DNA from: JBJXHG01 sp046160865 | Lineage (GTDB): Bacteria; Planctomycetota; UBA1135; GCA-002686595 | Direction of reading: 5' to 3' | Length of the DNA stretch: 64,000 bases | Assembly (NCBI GenBank): GCA_046160865.1 | Contig: JBJXHG010000181.1 | Span: 27,563 to 91,562 of the forward strand | Shown here: positions 19,504 through 28,019 of the stretch, piece by piece | How the letters are laid out: every line of letters starts with the position of its first letter | Numbering within the stretch: position 1 is the stretch's first letter | Notes under the pieces: model-generated | The model's database searches: none | What the model saw: the letters and a program-made list of their open reading frames with translations, nothing else | Told to the model about the DNA's origin: nothing | Translations under genes and position numbers: made by a program

Positions 19504-20676
19504 ATGGCACGCCAACTCTTCACTTCCGAATCGGTTTCGATGGGCCACCCCGACAAGGTGGCCGACCAAATCTCCGACGCGATCCTCGACGCCTGCCTCG
19601 CGGGGGATCCGATGAGCCGCGTCGCGTGCGAGACGCTGACGACGACGGGCCTCGTCGTGATCGCGGGCGAGATCACGACCAACGTCAAAGACCTCGACTA
19701 TCAGAAGCTCGCGCGCGGCGTGCTGCGCCGCATCGGCTACACCGACGAGTCGGCCGGCATCAGCGCCGATTCGTGCTGCGTGATGGTCGTCGTCGGCAAG
19801 CAGTCGGCGGACATCTCGCTCGGCGTGACGGCCGAGACGAACAAGGACAAGGAACAAGGCGCCGGCGACCAAGGCTTGATGTTCGGCTTCGCGTGCAACG
19901 AGACGCCGACGTTGATGCCGTTCCCGATCTACTACGCGCACCGCTTGGTGGAGAAGCAGGCCGAGCTGCGCGAGAAGCAAGTCCTGAAGTGGCTCCGCCC
20001 GGACGCGAAGAGCCAGGTGACCGTCGAGTACGACGGCAACAAGCCCGTGCGCGTGCACACCGTCCTGATCAGCACGCAACACGCGCCGGACGTCGACAAC
20101 GAGACGATCCGCCGCGAGGTGATCGAGAAGATCGTCAAGACGACGATCCCGGCGCAGTACCTCGACGCGAAGACGATCTACCACGTCAATCCGACCGGAC
20201 GTTTCGTCGTCGGCGGACCGCACGGCGACTGCGGGCTCACGGGTCGCAAGATCATCGTCGACACGTACGGCGGCATGGGCCGCCACGGCGGCGGCGCGTT
20301 CTCCGGCAAGGATCCGTCGAAGGTCGATCGCTCGGCGGCGTACGCCGCGCGCTGGGTCGCGAAGAACGTCGTCGCGGCCGGACTTGCCGACCGCTGCGAG
20401 ATCCAAGTGAGCTACGCGATCGGCATCGCGAAGCCGCTCTCGATCCGCGCCGACACGTTCGGTACCGGCAAGGTCTCCGACGACCAGCTCACGCGCGCCG
20501 TCGAGCAAGTGTTCGACCTCCGGCCCGCGGCGATCATCCAGCAATTCAATCTGCGCCGGCCGATGTACGAGAAGACCGCGTACCACGGCCACTTCGGACG
20601 CGACGAGTTCCCGTGGGAAGCCGTCGACAAGAAGGCGGCGCTGACCGAGGCCGTCGCCGCCAAGGCGCGGCAGTGA
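19504..20676 (+). CDS. metK: S-adenosylmethionine synthetase
   Basis: MetK makes S-adenosylmethionine from methionine and ATP. The 390-residue protein has the N-terminal SESVSMGHPDKVADQISDA, ATP-binding GDQGLMFGFACNET, the C-terminal GGPHGDCGLTGRKIIVDTYGG and GGGAFSGKDPSKVDRSAAY. The start MARQLFTSES fits the family; the frame is open upstream without conservation. A TTGACC box about 155 bp upstream may be a promoter. I looked for a SAM-responsive leader and did not recognise one. SAM made here could feed the methyltransferase-like genes at 36-38 kb, but that is inference. Confidence 0.97.
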   Translation: MARQLFTSESVSMGHPDKVADQISDAILDACLAGDPMSRVACETLTTTGLVVIAGEITTNVKDLDYQKLARGVLRRIGYTDESAGISADSCCVMVVVGKQSADISLGVTAETNKDKEQGAGDQGLMFGFACNETPTLMPFPIYYAHRLVEKQAELREKQVLKWLRPDAKSQVTVEYDGNKPVRVHTVLISTQHAPDVDNETIRREVIEKIVKTTIPAQYLDAKTIYHVNPTGRFVVGGPHGDCGLTGRKIIVDTYGGMGRHGGGAFSGKDPSKVDRSAAYAARWVAKNVVAAGLADRCEIQVSYAIGIAKPLSIRADTFGTGKVSDDQLTRAVEQVFDLRPAAIIQQFNLRRPMYEKTAYHGHFGRDEFPWEAVDKKAALTEAVAAKARQ

Positions 20677-20885
20677 CGGCGGGCGGAGCGCGTTCGGAAC
20701 GCAACGCGACGTGCGCCGCACGCTGCAATGCGCTGCGCGTTGATACGCCGGTGTAACGCGAGCGGAGTCGCGGGTATGCACACCTCGCCGCTGGAGTGCG
20801 GTCTGCTTGTTGCTCGGGGCGCGCGCCGCTCGCCGCACGGGCGCGAGCGACCCTCCTCGTCGAATCCCGACTCACCCTCTGCCGC

Positions 20886-21881
20886 ATGAAGCACCGCCAT
20901 CTCGTCGGACTGCCGGCTTCGGCAATCCTCGTCCTCGCTCTCGCTTGTCGTCAGACCGCCGAGCGTCCGGCTGCGCCCGCAGCGCCGGCGCAGTCGCATG
21001 CGTCCGTCGCCGACGCATCGGCCGAGCTGCCGCTGCCGACGCTGGAGATGACGAAGCCCGCCGATTTCGCCGGCATTCACAACGTCGTCGCGTACGCGCC
21101 GCACGTGTTCTCAGGCTCGATGCCGGAGGGCGAAGAGGGCCTCGAGACGCTCTCGAAGCTCGGCGTGCGCACGATCATCAGTGTCGACGGCGCTCCGCCG
21201 GACGTCGCGGGCGCGAAGAAGCTCGGCATGCGCTACGTGCACTACCCGATCGGCTACAACGGGGTCAGCCCCGAGCGCTCGCTCGAGATCTCGCGCGCGG
21301 TGAAGGAGCTGCCGGGCCCGGTCTACATCCACTGCCACCACGGCAAGCACCGCAGTGCCGGCGCGGCCGGCGTGGCGGTCGTGACGCTCGGCCTCGGCAC
21401 CGAGGAAGCGATGCTCGAGCGCATGAAGGTCTCGGGCACCGCGGCAGGCTACAAGGGCTTGTTCCAGTGTGTGAAGGACGCGGACCCGGCGAACGCGGCG
21501 AAGCTTGCCGCGCTGAGCGGGCCGTTCCCGGAGGTCACGGCCACCCCCGGCTTCGTCCAAGCGATGGTCCAGGTCGACGAGGTCAACGACCACCTCAAGG
21601 CGGTCGAGAAGGCGGGCTGGACCGTGCCCGCGGATCACCCCGACCTCGTGCCGGTCGCCGAGGCCGGCCGCCTCGCGGACCTCTTCCGCGACAGCGCGAA
21701 GGACAAGATCGCGATGTCGAAGGACGCGCGCTTCGTCGAGCTGCTCGCGCAAGCGTCGCAGGAAGTCGGTGACCTCGAGGCCGCGCTCGGCCGCGCCGGT
21801 GCGACTGCCGAGGAGAAGAGCGCGCTCTTCAAGAAGATCCAGGCGACCTGCAAGGCCTGCCACGTCGACTACCGCGACTGA
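20886..21881 (+). CDS. lipoprotein joining a Cys-dependent phosphatase domain to a C-terminal CxxCH haem motif
   Basis: A 331-residue lipoprotein: ATG 20886 gives a signal ending in LALAC with Cys21 as the lipidation site. Residues 60-185 look like a dual-specificity/DUF442-type phosphatase, with the P-loop signature HCHHGKHRS at 149-157 (Cys150 to Arg156, CX5R intact) preceded by VRTIISVDG. The C-terminal 110 residues are helical and end in CKACH at 322-326, placed as in a cytochrome c-prime-type four-helix haem domain. Phosphatase plus c-type haem in one exported protein is unusual; it could sense redox state or gas while acting on a phosphorylated substrate. The function is not known. Confidence 0.75.
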   Translation: MKHRHLVGLPASAILVLALACRQTAERPAAPAAPAQSHASVADASAELPLPTLEMTKPADFAGIHNVVAYAPHVFSGSMPEGEEGLETLSKLGVRTIISVDGAPPDVAGAKKLGMRYVHYPIGYNGVSPERSLEISRAVKELPGPVYIHCHHGKHRSAGAAGVAVVTLGLGTEEAMLERMKVSGTAAGYKGLFQCVKDADPANAAKLAALSGPFPEVTATPGFVQAMVQVDEVNDHLKAVEKAGWTVPADHPDLVPVAEAGRLADLFRDSAKDKIAMSKDARFVELLAQASQEVGDLEAALGRAGATAEEKSALFKKIQATCKACHVDYRD

Positions 21882-21908
21882 TCGAAGCCGGTCTCGGCGC
21901 GCGGGGAA

Positions 21909-21941
21909 GCACCGGTTCTCGCCGTGGGCGGGAGCCGGTGC
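21909..21941 (+). terminator. strong 15-bp terminator hairpin
   Basis: GCACCGGTTCTCGCC, loop GTG, GGCGGGAGCCGGTGC pair over 15 bp with a few G-U wobbles, 27 bp after the phosphatase-haem lipoprotein gene, then GGCGTTTCG. It is the clearest rho-independent-type hairpin on the + strand here. Confidence 0.65.
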
Positions 21942-22014
21942 GGCGTTTCGTGACTCGTGCACCCGGGCGCGGTAGAACCGTCGGCCTGCGCATCTCGCGC
22001 GGGTCGAGGACCGC

Positions 22015-22680
22015 ATGCTGCACACGCCCCAAGCACTTCGCGCGCACCTGCGCGCGGGGTTCACGCTGATCGAGCTCCTGGCCGTCATCCTGATCATCGG
22101 GATTCTGATGGTCTTCTTGCTGCCGAAGATCCCGGAGGCGATCGACGCGGGCAAAGTCACGGCGTGCAAGGCGAACCTGAAGGAGATCTTCGGCGGTCTC
22201 GTGATCTACAACACGAAGTACAACCGCATCCCGGACCAGAGCGGCGTGCGCTTCTTCTCATCGCTCATCTCGAAGGGCGTGTGGGAGAACTCGAAAGCGT
22301 CCGTTCAGAAGCTCACTTGCCCCGGCGTCGACATCGGCGCGCTCGCGATCGGCGGCATCGAGAACCCGGAGGACTGGTTCTCCAACGTCGACGTGATCGA
22401 CGGCGAGTACTCGTCGTACGCCGGCCGCGATACGAAGAACTTCCCGCTGCGCAAGTTCCCGGGCAGCGACAAGGAACCGATCGTGGCCGACGACAACGTC
22501 GGTGACCTGACGGAAGGCAATCACCGCACGACCACGTGCGTGCTGTACGCGTCCGGCTCTGTTGGGACGTTCGAGATCTTCGAGCTGCAGGAGAAGGGCG
22601 TCGTCGACAAGGAGACGCCGGTTCTCGTCGTCGGACCGGAATCACCGGTCGACGAGCTGCGCAAGCTGAGCGTCGACTAG
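22015..22680 (+). CDS. type II secretion/type IV pilin-like pseudopilin
   Basis: A 221-residue protein with a class III prepilin signal: a short basic leader (RAHLRAG) cut before FTLIELLAVILIIGILMVF, with Gly at -1, Phe at +1 and Glu at +5. The long hydrophobic helix is followed by LPKIPEAID, a helical segment (VTACKANLKEIFGGLVIYNTKYN) and a variable globular head ending in a GspG/H-like region. It could be a minor pseudopilin or one of the many DUF1559-like pilins of Planctomycetota, but lacks the H-X9-DG tail typical of the latter. It is alone here, without prepilin peptidase or secretion ATPase nearby. Confidence 0.8.
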   Translation: MLHTPQALRAHLRAGFTLIELLAVILIIGILMVFLLPKIPEAIDAGKVTACKANLKEIFGGLVIYNTKYNRIPDQSGVRFFSSLISKGVWENSKASVQKLTCPGVDIGALAIGGIENPEDWFSNVDVIDGEYSSYAGRDTKNFPLRKFPGSDKEPIVADDNVGDLTEGNHRTTTCVLYASGSVGTFEIFELQEKGVVDKETPVLVVGPESPVDELRKLSVD

Positions 22681-22813
22681 CCCGCGCGGCTGGCGCGCAC
22701 CGTTTCGGGAGCCGCGGTCCGTGTGATCCCGCGTTCGTGGTGCGAGCCCCTCGCGGCCGCTACCCTGTGCGGTCGACATACGTGCGCGCGCCGTCCTCGA
22801 GCGACCTGACCGG

Positions 22814-23734
22814 ATGAATCCGCTGCACCTCCTCCGCGCGATGCGCCCACAGCAGTGGGTGAAGAACATGTTCGTGCTGGCGGCGCTCGTGTTCGCGCGC
22901 GGCGCGCGCGGCGACCTGCTCGCGGGCGATCTCGCCGACGTGCGACGCACGCTCTATGCGTTCATCGCCTTCTGCCTCGGCTCGAGCGCGATCTACCTCG
23001 TCAACGACGTGATGGACGTCGAGTCGGACCGCAAGCATCCGACCAAGAAGAGCCGCCCGATCGCAGCGGGCCAAGTCGCGATCCAAGCCGCGCTCGCCGT
23101 GTCCGCGGCCTGCGTCGCGCTAGCGCTCGCGATCTCGTACTTCGCGCAAGCGCCGGGCATCACGGGGCCGACGGTCCAGCACGTCGTGGCCGCGTACATG
23201 GTGCTCAACCTGGCGTACAGCCTGAAGCTGAAGCACCTGGTGCTCGTCGACGCGTTCTGCATCGCGGCCGGATTCCTGCTGCGCGTGATCGCCGGCGGAC
23301 AGGCGGCCGGCGCTCAGATCTCGCACTGGCTCATGCTGTGCACGCTGTTCCTCTCGCTGTTCCTCGCGTTGTGCAAGCGGCGCGCAGAGAGCGATTTGCT
23401 CGGCGACGACCGCGGCCACCACCGCGCGATCCTGACCGAGTACAACCAAGGCTTCATCGACCAGATGGTGACGGTGCTCGCCGCGTGCACGATCCTCACC
23501 TACACGATGTACACGGTGTCCGAGGAGACCGCGCGCAAGTTCGGCCCGGACAATCACCTGTTGTGGACCGTGCCGTTCGTCGTGTTCGGTCTCGCGCGCT
23601 ACATGCTGCTCGTGCAGACGCAGAAGGGCGGCGGGAGTCCGACGCGCGTGCTGCTCGGCGGCGACGTGCCGTTCCTCGTCAACACGCTCGGCTGGATGGC
23701 GACCGTGGCGTGGGTCGTGATCGACCACGGCTAG
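22814..23734 (+). CDS. UbiA-family prenyltransferase, decaprenyl-phosphate phosphoribosyltransferase type
   Basis: A 306-residue polytopic membrane enzyme with eight to nine hydrophobic helices. The first Asp-rich motif is NDVMDVESDRKHPTKKSRPIAAG; the HPTKK..RPIAAG continuation is characteristic of the decaprenyl-phosphate phosphoribose synthase branch (mycobacterial Rv3806c type), which moves 5-phosphoribose from PRPP onto a polyprenyl phosphate, rather than quinone-making UbiA. The start PQQWVKNMFV also fits that branch. In a non-actinobacterium it probably serves a sugar-lipid carrier for envelope glycans. The UAG stop abuts a repeated palindrome (23735-23755). Confidence 0.85.
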   Translation: MNPLHLLRAMRPQQWVKNMFVLAALVFARGARGDLLAGDLADVRRTLYAFIAFCLGSSAIYLVNDVMDVESDRKHPTKKSRPIAAGQVAIQAALAVSAACVALALAISYFAQAPGITGPTVQHVVAAYMVLNLAYSLKLKHLVLVDAFCIAAGFLLRVIAGGQAAGAQISHWLMLCTLFLSLFLALCKRRAESDLLGDDRGHHRAILTEYNQGFIDQMVTVLAACTILTYTMYTVSEETARKFGPDNHLLWTVPFVVFGLARYMLLVQTQKGGGSPTRVLLGGDVPFLVNTLGWMATVAWVVIDHG

Positions 23735-23755
23735 CCCGCATTTCTCACCACGTCC
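23735..23755. repeat. repeat R1, half palindrome CCCGCA..CTCACCACGTCC
   Basis: CCCGCATTTCTCACCACGTCC directly follows the stop of the prenyltransferase gene. Its reverse complement, extended through CTGCTGCG, matches the right arm of the R1 palindrome at 38661-38688, and its core recurs at 63566-63577. Only one arm is present here. Confidence 0.7.
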
Positions 23756-23779
23756 TGCTGCGTTCGCGTCACACGCTTC

Positions 23780-24030
23780 AAACGGCGGGGACCCGTGTCG
23801 ACTGCCTGTGCCTGACTGTGACCGTGCAGCTTGCCGCCGTTGCTCGACTGCGCGTTGCGCTACCGGTGTGACGGTGACGATGCCGTGTTGCCGGCACGTC
23901 GATCGTCGCAGCGGACGCGATGGGAGGCTGCGAGCCAACGGCCAACTGCAGAGATCTCAGTCGAGCGTAAGCAGCCGCAACGGGTCCCCGCCGCCGTTTC
24001 ATGCGTGCGACGCGAGAACGCGTCGCACGC
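23780..24030. repeat. repeat R2 copy A: long inverted-repeat element plus hairpin, between converging genes
   Basis: Tips AAACGGCGGGGACCC (23780-23794) and GGGTCCCCGCCGCCGTTT (23982-23999) are inverted; the arms remain similar for tens of bases inward, so 220 bp can fold on itself. Three bases after the right tip comes a perfect hairpin: GCGTGCGACGCG (24003-24014), loop AGAA, CGCGTCGCACGC (24019-24030). A second small stem (GCGTGC..GCACGC) follows near 24040-24054. With R1 it fills the 359-bp gap 23735-24093, where I see no gene. Related copies are at 44171-44429 and 63640-63716. Confidence 0.8.
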
Positions 24031-24093
24031 GAGCGCTCCGCGTGCAAGGCACGCTTCGCGCATGCGCTCCGCGCGGCAGACCGCGCTACGCGC

Positions 24094-25554
24094 TCAGTCG
24101 CCGCTTCCGAGCGCCTCTCGCACGAGCTCGGCGCGCTCGGCGCGTCGTTGCGCCACCGACGCCGCGTCGGGACGAATGCCGGGCGGTTCGTCGAGCGCTT
24201 TCCAGGCCGCGAGCAGCGTGCGCAGGTTGCCGTCGGTCGGGGAATCGCTCGTGAGCCAGCGCTCGAGCGCGGCTTCCGCGGCTGCGGCGTCCGCGTCGTT
24301 CGCGGTCAACGCCTCCGCGAGCACGGGCGCCGCGTCGCGCGCGCGGTCGAGCTCGGCGAGCGCGAGCGCGGCGGCGTGACGCACCTCGCGCGGCTCGTCC
24401 GCTTCGATCGCCGACGTCAAGGGTGGAATTGCGGCGGGCAGCGCGAGAGAGCCGAGCGCGCGCGCGGCGGACGCGCGCACGCGCGCGTCGTTCTCGTGAC
24501 GATCGAGCTCCTGGACGATGCGCGCGAGCGCGGGCGGATGGCCGATCGCCCCGAGCGCCTCGAGCACGGCGGAGCGTGTGACGGCGTCGTCGAGCGCGCG
24601 CATCAACGCGACACCCGCCGTGCGCGCGCGTGGTCCCATGTCGCGCAATGCGCTCGCAACGCCCGCTCGAATGCGCGCATCGGCGTCGGCGAGCGCTTGG
24701 CACAAGGGTTCCGTCGCCCACGTGGACGAGTGGCCGAGCGCGAAGTGTGCCGTGCGCGCGGCACGCGCATCGTCGCCGCCGAGCGCGGCGATCGCGCGCC
24801 ACACCTCGAGCCGCAGACGCGACGACGGCGCGACGTCGCGCAGGCGGCGGTCGGGATCGCCGCGCTTCCACGCACGCACGAGCGCCTCCGGATCGTCGAA
24901 GCCGGCGTCGCGCGCGAGTTCGTCGAGCCGTGCGCGCGCGCCCGCGTGTCCGCGCCGCGCGAGAGCGAGGAGTCCATCGACGCCAGCCCAATTGCCGAAC
25001 CGGCCGAGCGTGTCCGCGATCCAGATCGCTGCTTCCGCGTCGGACTCGTGCGGGATGCGCGCCAGCAAGCGCACGACGACGTGATCGTGGCGCATGCGGC
25101 CGAGCTCGAACGCGGCGCGCGCGCGCAGGAACGCGCGCGGACTCGACTCGACGAAGCCCGCGAGCACGGCGGACGCGTGCGGCGTGTCGACTGCCGCGAG
25201 CGCGTCCAACGCCGCGACGAGCAGTCCATCGTCGGCGCTCGGATCCGAGATCAGCGCGACGAGCCTTGGCACGGCCGCATCGCCGAGCGCCGCCATCTCT
25301 GCGAGCAAGGCGCCGCGCACCTCTCCGTTCGTGGCGGCGATGCGCTCGACGCGCGCGCGCAAGCTCGCGCTCGCGCCGACGTCGCTCGCGGCGGGGGGCA
25401 CGTCGCGCGCGACGATGGTCTCGAGCTCGGCGACGCGCGCCGCGACGAGGCCGGGCGATCTCGCCGCCGCCGGATGCTCGTCGCCGGGCGAGCACGCGCC
25501 GAGCCACGCGGCGCAAACTCCCAGCGAAACGAGACGTGCGCAGGCGCTTCGCAT
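24094..25554 (-). CDS. HEAT-repeat lipoprotein
   Basis: A 486-residue exported scaffold. From the Met at 25554 the signal (SACARLVSLGVCAAWLGAC) ends in a lipobox with the lipidated Cys; a Met ten codons earlier is possible. Most of the protein is paired helices of HEAT type, with repeats such as ALGDAAVPRLVALISDPSADDGLLVAALDALAAV and VRASAARALGSLALPAAIPPLTSAIEADEPREVRHAAALALAEL. Such solenoids bind other proteins; nothing suggests catalysis. The 3' end is separated from the converging prenyltransferase gene only by the R1/R2 repeats. Confidence 0.8.
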   Translation of the reverse strand: MRSACARLVSLGVCAAWLGACSPGDEHPAAARSPGLVAARVAELETIVARDVPPAASDVGASASLRARVERIAATNGEVRGALLAEMAALGDAAVPRLVALISDPSADDGLLVAALDALAAVDTPHASAVLAGFVESSPRAFLRARAAFELGRMRHDHVVVRLLARIPHESDAEAAIWIADTLGRFGNWAGVDGLLALARRGHAGARARLDELARDAGFDDPEALVRAWKRGDPDRRLRDVAPSSRLRLEVWRAIAALGGDDARAARTAHFALGHSSTWATEPLCQALADADARIRAGVASALRDMGPRARTAGVALMRALDDAVTRSAVLEALGAIGHPPALARIVQELDRHENDARVRASAARALGSLALPAAIPPLTSAIEADEPREVRHAAALALAELDRARDAAPVLAEALTANDADAAAAEAALERWLTSDSPTDGNLRTLLAAWKALDEPPGIRPDAASVAQRRAERAELVREALGSGD

Positions 25555-25617
25555 GGCCGGCAGAGTGTGCCGCGTTGCGCGCATGCTCTACAGTAGGCGG
25601 ATGCGCGGACTCTGCGA

Positions 25618-25647
25618 TTGACCGCGTCCGCGCGGGAGGCATAGTCT
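25618..25647 (+). promoter_or_regulatory. promoter-like TTGACC-N18-TAGTCT before the aminotransferase gene
   Basis: TTGACC at 25618-25623 and TAGTCT at 25642-25647, 18 bp apart, lie 26 bp before the TTG start at 25673. The same -10 box and spacing occur before the cassette at 61439. Confidence 0.45.
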
Positions 25648-25672
25648 CTCCCCAAACTCCGGAAACACTCCA

Positions 25673-26854
25673 TTGGAAGCACGACTCGAGCTCAGCTCAC
25701 GCATGGCCGCACTCGGTACCGAGACGGCCTTCGAGGTGATGAACAAGGTCCGGGCGCTCGAAGCCCAGGGCAAGAAGATCATCCACCTCCACATCGGCGC
25801 GCCGGATTTCCGCACGCCCGAGCACATCGTCGAGGCGGGTCGCAAGGCGCTCGCGGACGGCTATCACCAGTACACGCCCGCGAAGGGCTTGCCGCAGGTG
25901 CGCGAGGCCGTCGCCGAGTACTGCAAGACGTTCCACGAAGCCGAGGTGCACCCCGACCAAGTGATGGTCGTGCCGGGCGGCAAGCCCACGATGTTCTTCG
26001 CGATCCTGATGTTCGGCGAGCCGGGCAGCGAGATCCTGTATCCGAACCCGGGCTTCCCGATCTACGAATCGGCGATCCGCTTCTCCGGCGCGACGGCAGT
26101 GCCGATTCCGCTGACGGAAGAGAAGGGCTTCTCGTTCGATCCCGACGCGGTGCTCGCGCAGATCACGCCGAAGACACGGCTCCTGATCCTCAACACGCCC
26201 GCGAATCCGACCGGCGGCGTCGTGCCGAAACGCGACATGGATCGCTTGGTCGCGGGTCTCGAGCGTCACCCGCGCGTCGCCGTGCTCTCCGACGAGATCT
26301 ACTCGCGCCTCACGTACGACGGCGAGAAGCACACGAGCATCCTGCGCTACGAATCGCTGCGCGACCGCGCGATCCTGCTCGACGGTTGGAGCAAGACGTA
26401 CGCGATGACCGGCTGGCGCATGGGCTTCGGCGTGTGGCCGAAGGCGCTCGTCGCGCACGCCGAGCGGCTGCAGATCAACAGCAACTCGTGCACGAACGCC
26501 GCTGCGCAGATCGCTGGCATGGAAGCGTTGCGTGGTTCGCAAGACTGCGTCGAGCGCATGCGCCGCGCGTTCGACGAGCGCCGTCAGCTGATCGTCAAGG
26601 AATTGAACGCGATCCCGGGCTTCCGCTGCACGACGCCGAAGGGCGCGTTCTACGCGTTCGCCAACATCCGCGGCACGGGCATCAGCTCGCGCGAGCTCGA
26701 GCAGCAGTTGCTCAACCAAGCCGGTGTGTCGTGTCTCTCCGGCACGAGCTTCGGTGCGCACGGCGAGGGCTACCTGCGCTTCAGCTACGCGAACAGCGCG
26801 GACAACATCCGCGAGGGCATGCGCCGCATCCGCGAGTGCCTGCAAACCGCGTGA
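25673..26854 (+). CDS. class I/II PLP-dependent aminotransferase, AspC-like
   Basis: A 393-residue fold-type I aminotransferase. Visible landmarks: LHIGAPDFRTPEHI, YTPAKGLPQVREAVAEYC, the PLP-stacking segment PGGKPTMFFAI, NTPANPTGG, VLSDEIYSRLTYDG, the Schiff-base Lys in LDGWSKTYAMTGWRMGF and substrate Arg in YLRFSYANS. This pattern is that of the aspartate/alanine aminotransferase subgroup Ib; substrate cannot be fixed from sequence. The start is TTG at 25673; MAALGTE ten codons later is an alternative. It overlaps the threonine aldolase start by four bases (GTGA), so the two are co-translated and may act in linked amino-acid turnover. Confidence 0.88.
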   Translation: MEARLELSSRMAALGTETAFEVMNKVRALEAQGKKIIHLHIGAPDFRTPEHIVEAGRKALADGYHQYTPAKGLPQVREAVAEYCKTFHEAEVHPDQVMVVPGGKPTMFFAILMFGEPGSEILYPNPGFPIYESAIRFSGATAVPIPLTEEKGFSFDPDAVLAQITPKTRLLILNTPANPTGGVVPKRDMDRLVAGLERHPRVAVLSDEIYSRLTYDGEKHTSILRYESLRDRAILLDGWSKTYAMTGWRMGFGVWPKALVAHAERLQINSNSCTNAAAQIAGMEALRGSQDCVERMRRAFDERRQLIVKELNAIPGFRCTTPKGAFYAFANIRGTGISSRELEQQLLNQAGVSCLSGTSFGAHGEGYLRFSYANSADNIREGMRRIRECLQTA

Positions 26855-27900
26855 GCGTCGCCGATTTCCGCAGCGACACCGTGACGCGGCCGACGCCGGC
26901 GATGCGCACGGCGATGGCGGCCGCCGAGGTCGGGGACGACGTCCTGGACGGCGACCCCTCCGTGCGTCGGCTCGAAGAGACCGCCGCACGCTGGCTCGGC
27001 AAGGAGGGCGCGCTCTACGTTCCTTCGGGCACGATGGCGAACCAGATCGCGCTCGGCGCGTGGACGCGGCCAGGTGATGCGCTCGTCGCGGAGCGCGGCG
27101 CGCACGTGCTCAACTACGAAGGCGGCGCCGCCGGTTACTTGCACGGCTTGCAGTCGATCACGCTCGCGGGCGATCGCGGCGCGCTCGATCCCGCCGACGT
27201 GCGCGCGACGTTCCGTGCGCCGAACATCCACTGTCCGAAAGTCGCGCTGGTGTGCGTCGAACAGACGCACATGTCGTCGGGTGGATCGGTCGTGCCGCTC
27301 GACAACTTGCGCGAGGTGGCGAGCGTCGCGCGCGCGGCCGGCGTGCCGGTGCACATGGACGGCGCGCGCCTCGGCAACGCGGTGATCGCGTCCGGCGTGG
27401 CGGCGGACGCGTTCGCGCAGTGCGCGGACTCGGTCGCGATCTGCTTGTCGAAAGGGCTCGGCGCGCCGGTCGGATCGCTGATCGCCGGCGACGCGCCGTT
27501 CATCGAGCGCGCGCGCCTCGTGCGCAAGCGACTCGGCGGCTGGATGCGGCAGGCGGGCATCATCGCGGCGGGTGGGATCTTCGCGCTCGAGCGCAATCTC
27601 GCGCGGCTCGCCGACGATCACCGGCTCGCGCGGGAGCTCGCTACGTCGGTCGGAAAGATAAAGGGCCTCGCGTGCGACGCCGCGCGCGTCCAGACGAACC
27701 TCGTGCTCGTCGACGTGACCGACACGCGCTTCGACGCCGCGCAGATCGCCGCGCGTCTCGGGGAGCACCAGATCCGCGTGATGCCGCTCGGACCGCGCAC
27801 GCTGCGCTTCGTCACGCACATGGACGTCGGCGCCGACGACGTGACGCGACTCGAGCGTGCGCTGCGAGCGATCCTCGAGGGCGTTCCGGCGAGGGCGTGA
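26851..27900 (+). CDS. ltaE: low-specificity L-threonine aldolase
   Basis: Cleaves L-threonine or allo-threonine to glycine and acetaldehyde using PLP. The 349-residue protein opens with the family hallmark DFRSDTVTRPTPAMRTAMAAAEVGDDV and shows GTMANQIAL, VCVEQTHMSSGG, PVHMDGARLGNA and the PLP Lys in SICLSKGLGAPVGS-type sequence (AICLSKGLGAPVGS). The GTG at 26851 overlaps the upstream TGA; the frame extends upstream only as a shadow of the aminotransferase. It ends before a terminator hairpin shared with the converging caspase-like gene. Confidence 0.92.
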   Translation: MSVADFRSDTVTRPTPAMRTAMAAAEVGDDVLDGDPSVRRLEETAARWLGKEGALYVPSGTMANQIALGAWTRPGDALVAERGAHVLNYEGGAAGYLHGLQSITLAGDRGALDPADVRATFRAPNIHCPKVALVCVEQTHMSSGGSVVPLDNLREVASVARAAGVPVHMDGARLGNAVIASGVAADAFAQCADSVAICLSKGLGAPVGSLIAGDAPFIERARLVRKRLGGWMRQAGIIAAGGIFALERNLARLADDHRLARELATSVGKIKGLACDAARVQTNLVLVDVTDTRFDAAQIAARLGEHQIRVMPLGPRTLRFVTHMDVGADDVTRLERALRAILEGVPARA

Positions 27901-27987
27901 CAGCTCCGTCCGTCGGCGGACACGCGGATCCAGGACGGCCGGCGCGCGAGCGGACGAAGGCCCGATCGCGCGCCGGCAGACGACAGT

Positions 27988-28019
27988 GATCGCGGGGCCG
28001 CCCGTGCGGCTGCGCGATC
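27988..28019. terminator. bidirectional hairpin between converging genes
   Basis: GATCGCG-gg-GCCG, loop CCCGTG, CGGC-tg-CGCGATC form an 11-bp stem with a symmetric 2-nt internal loop. It overlaps the stop codon of the leftward gene at 28018 and lies about 90 bp after the aldolase gene. Confidence 0.45.

Noticed and set aside
23808..24379. Frames across R2 copy A with similar peptides at 44 and 63 kb (such as PPF.AC.ART)
   Set aside because: The peptide likeness is explained by the DNA repeat and its hairpin; no start, ribosome site or conserved length supports a protein.
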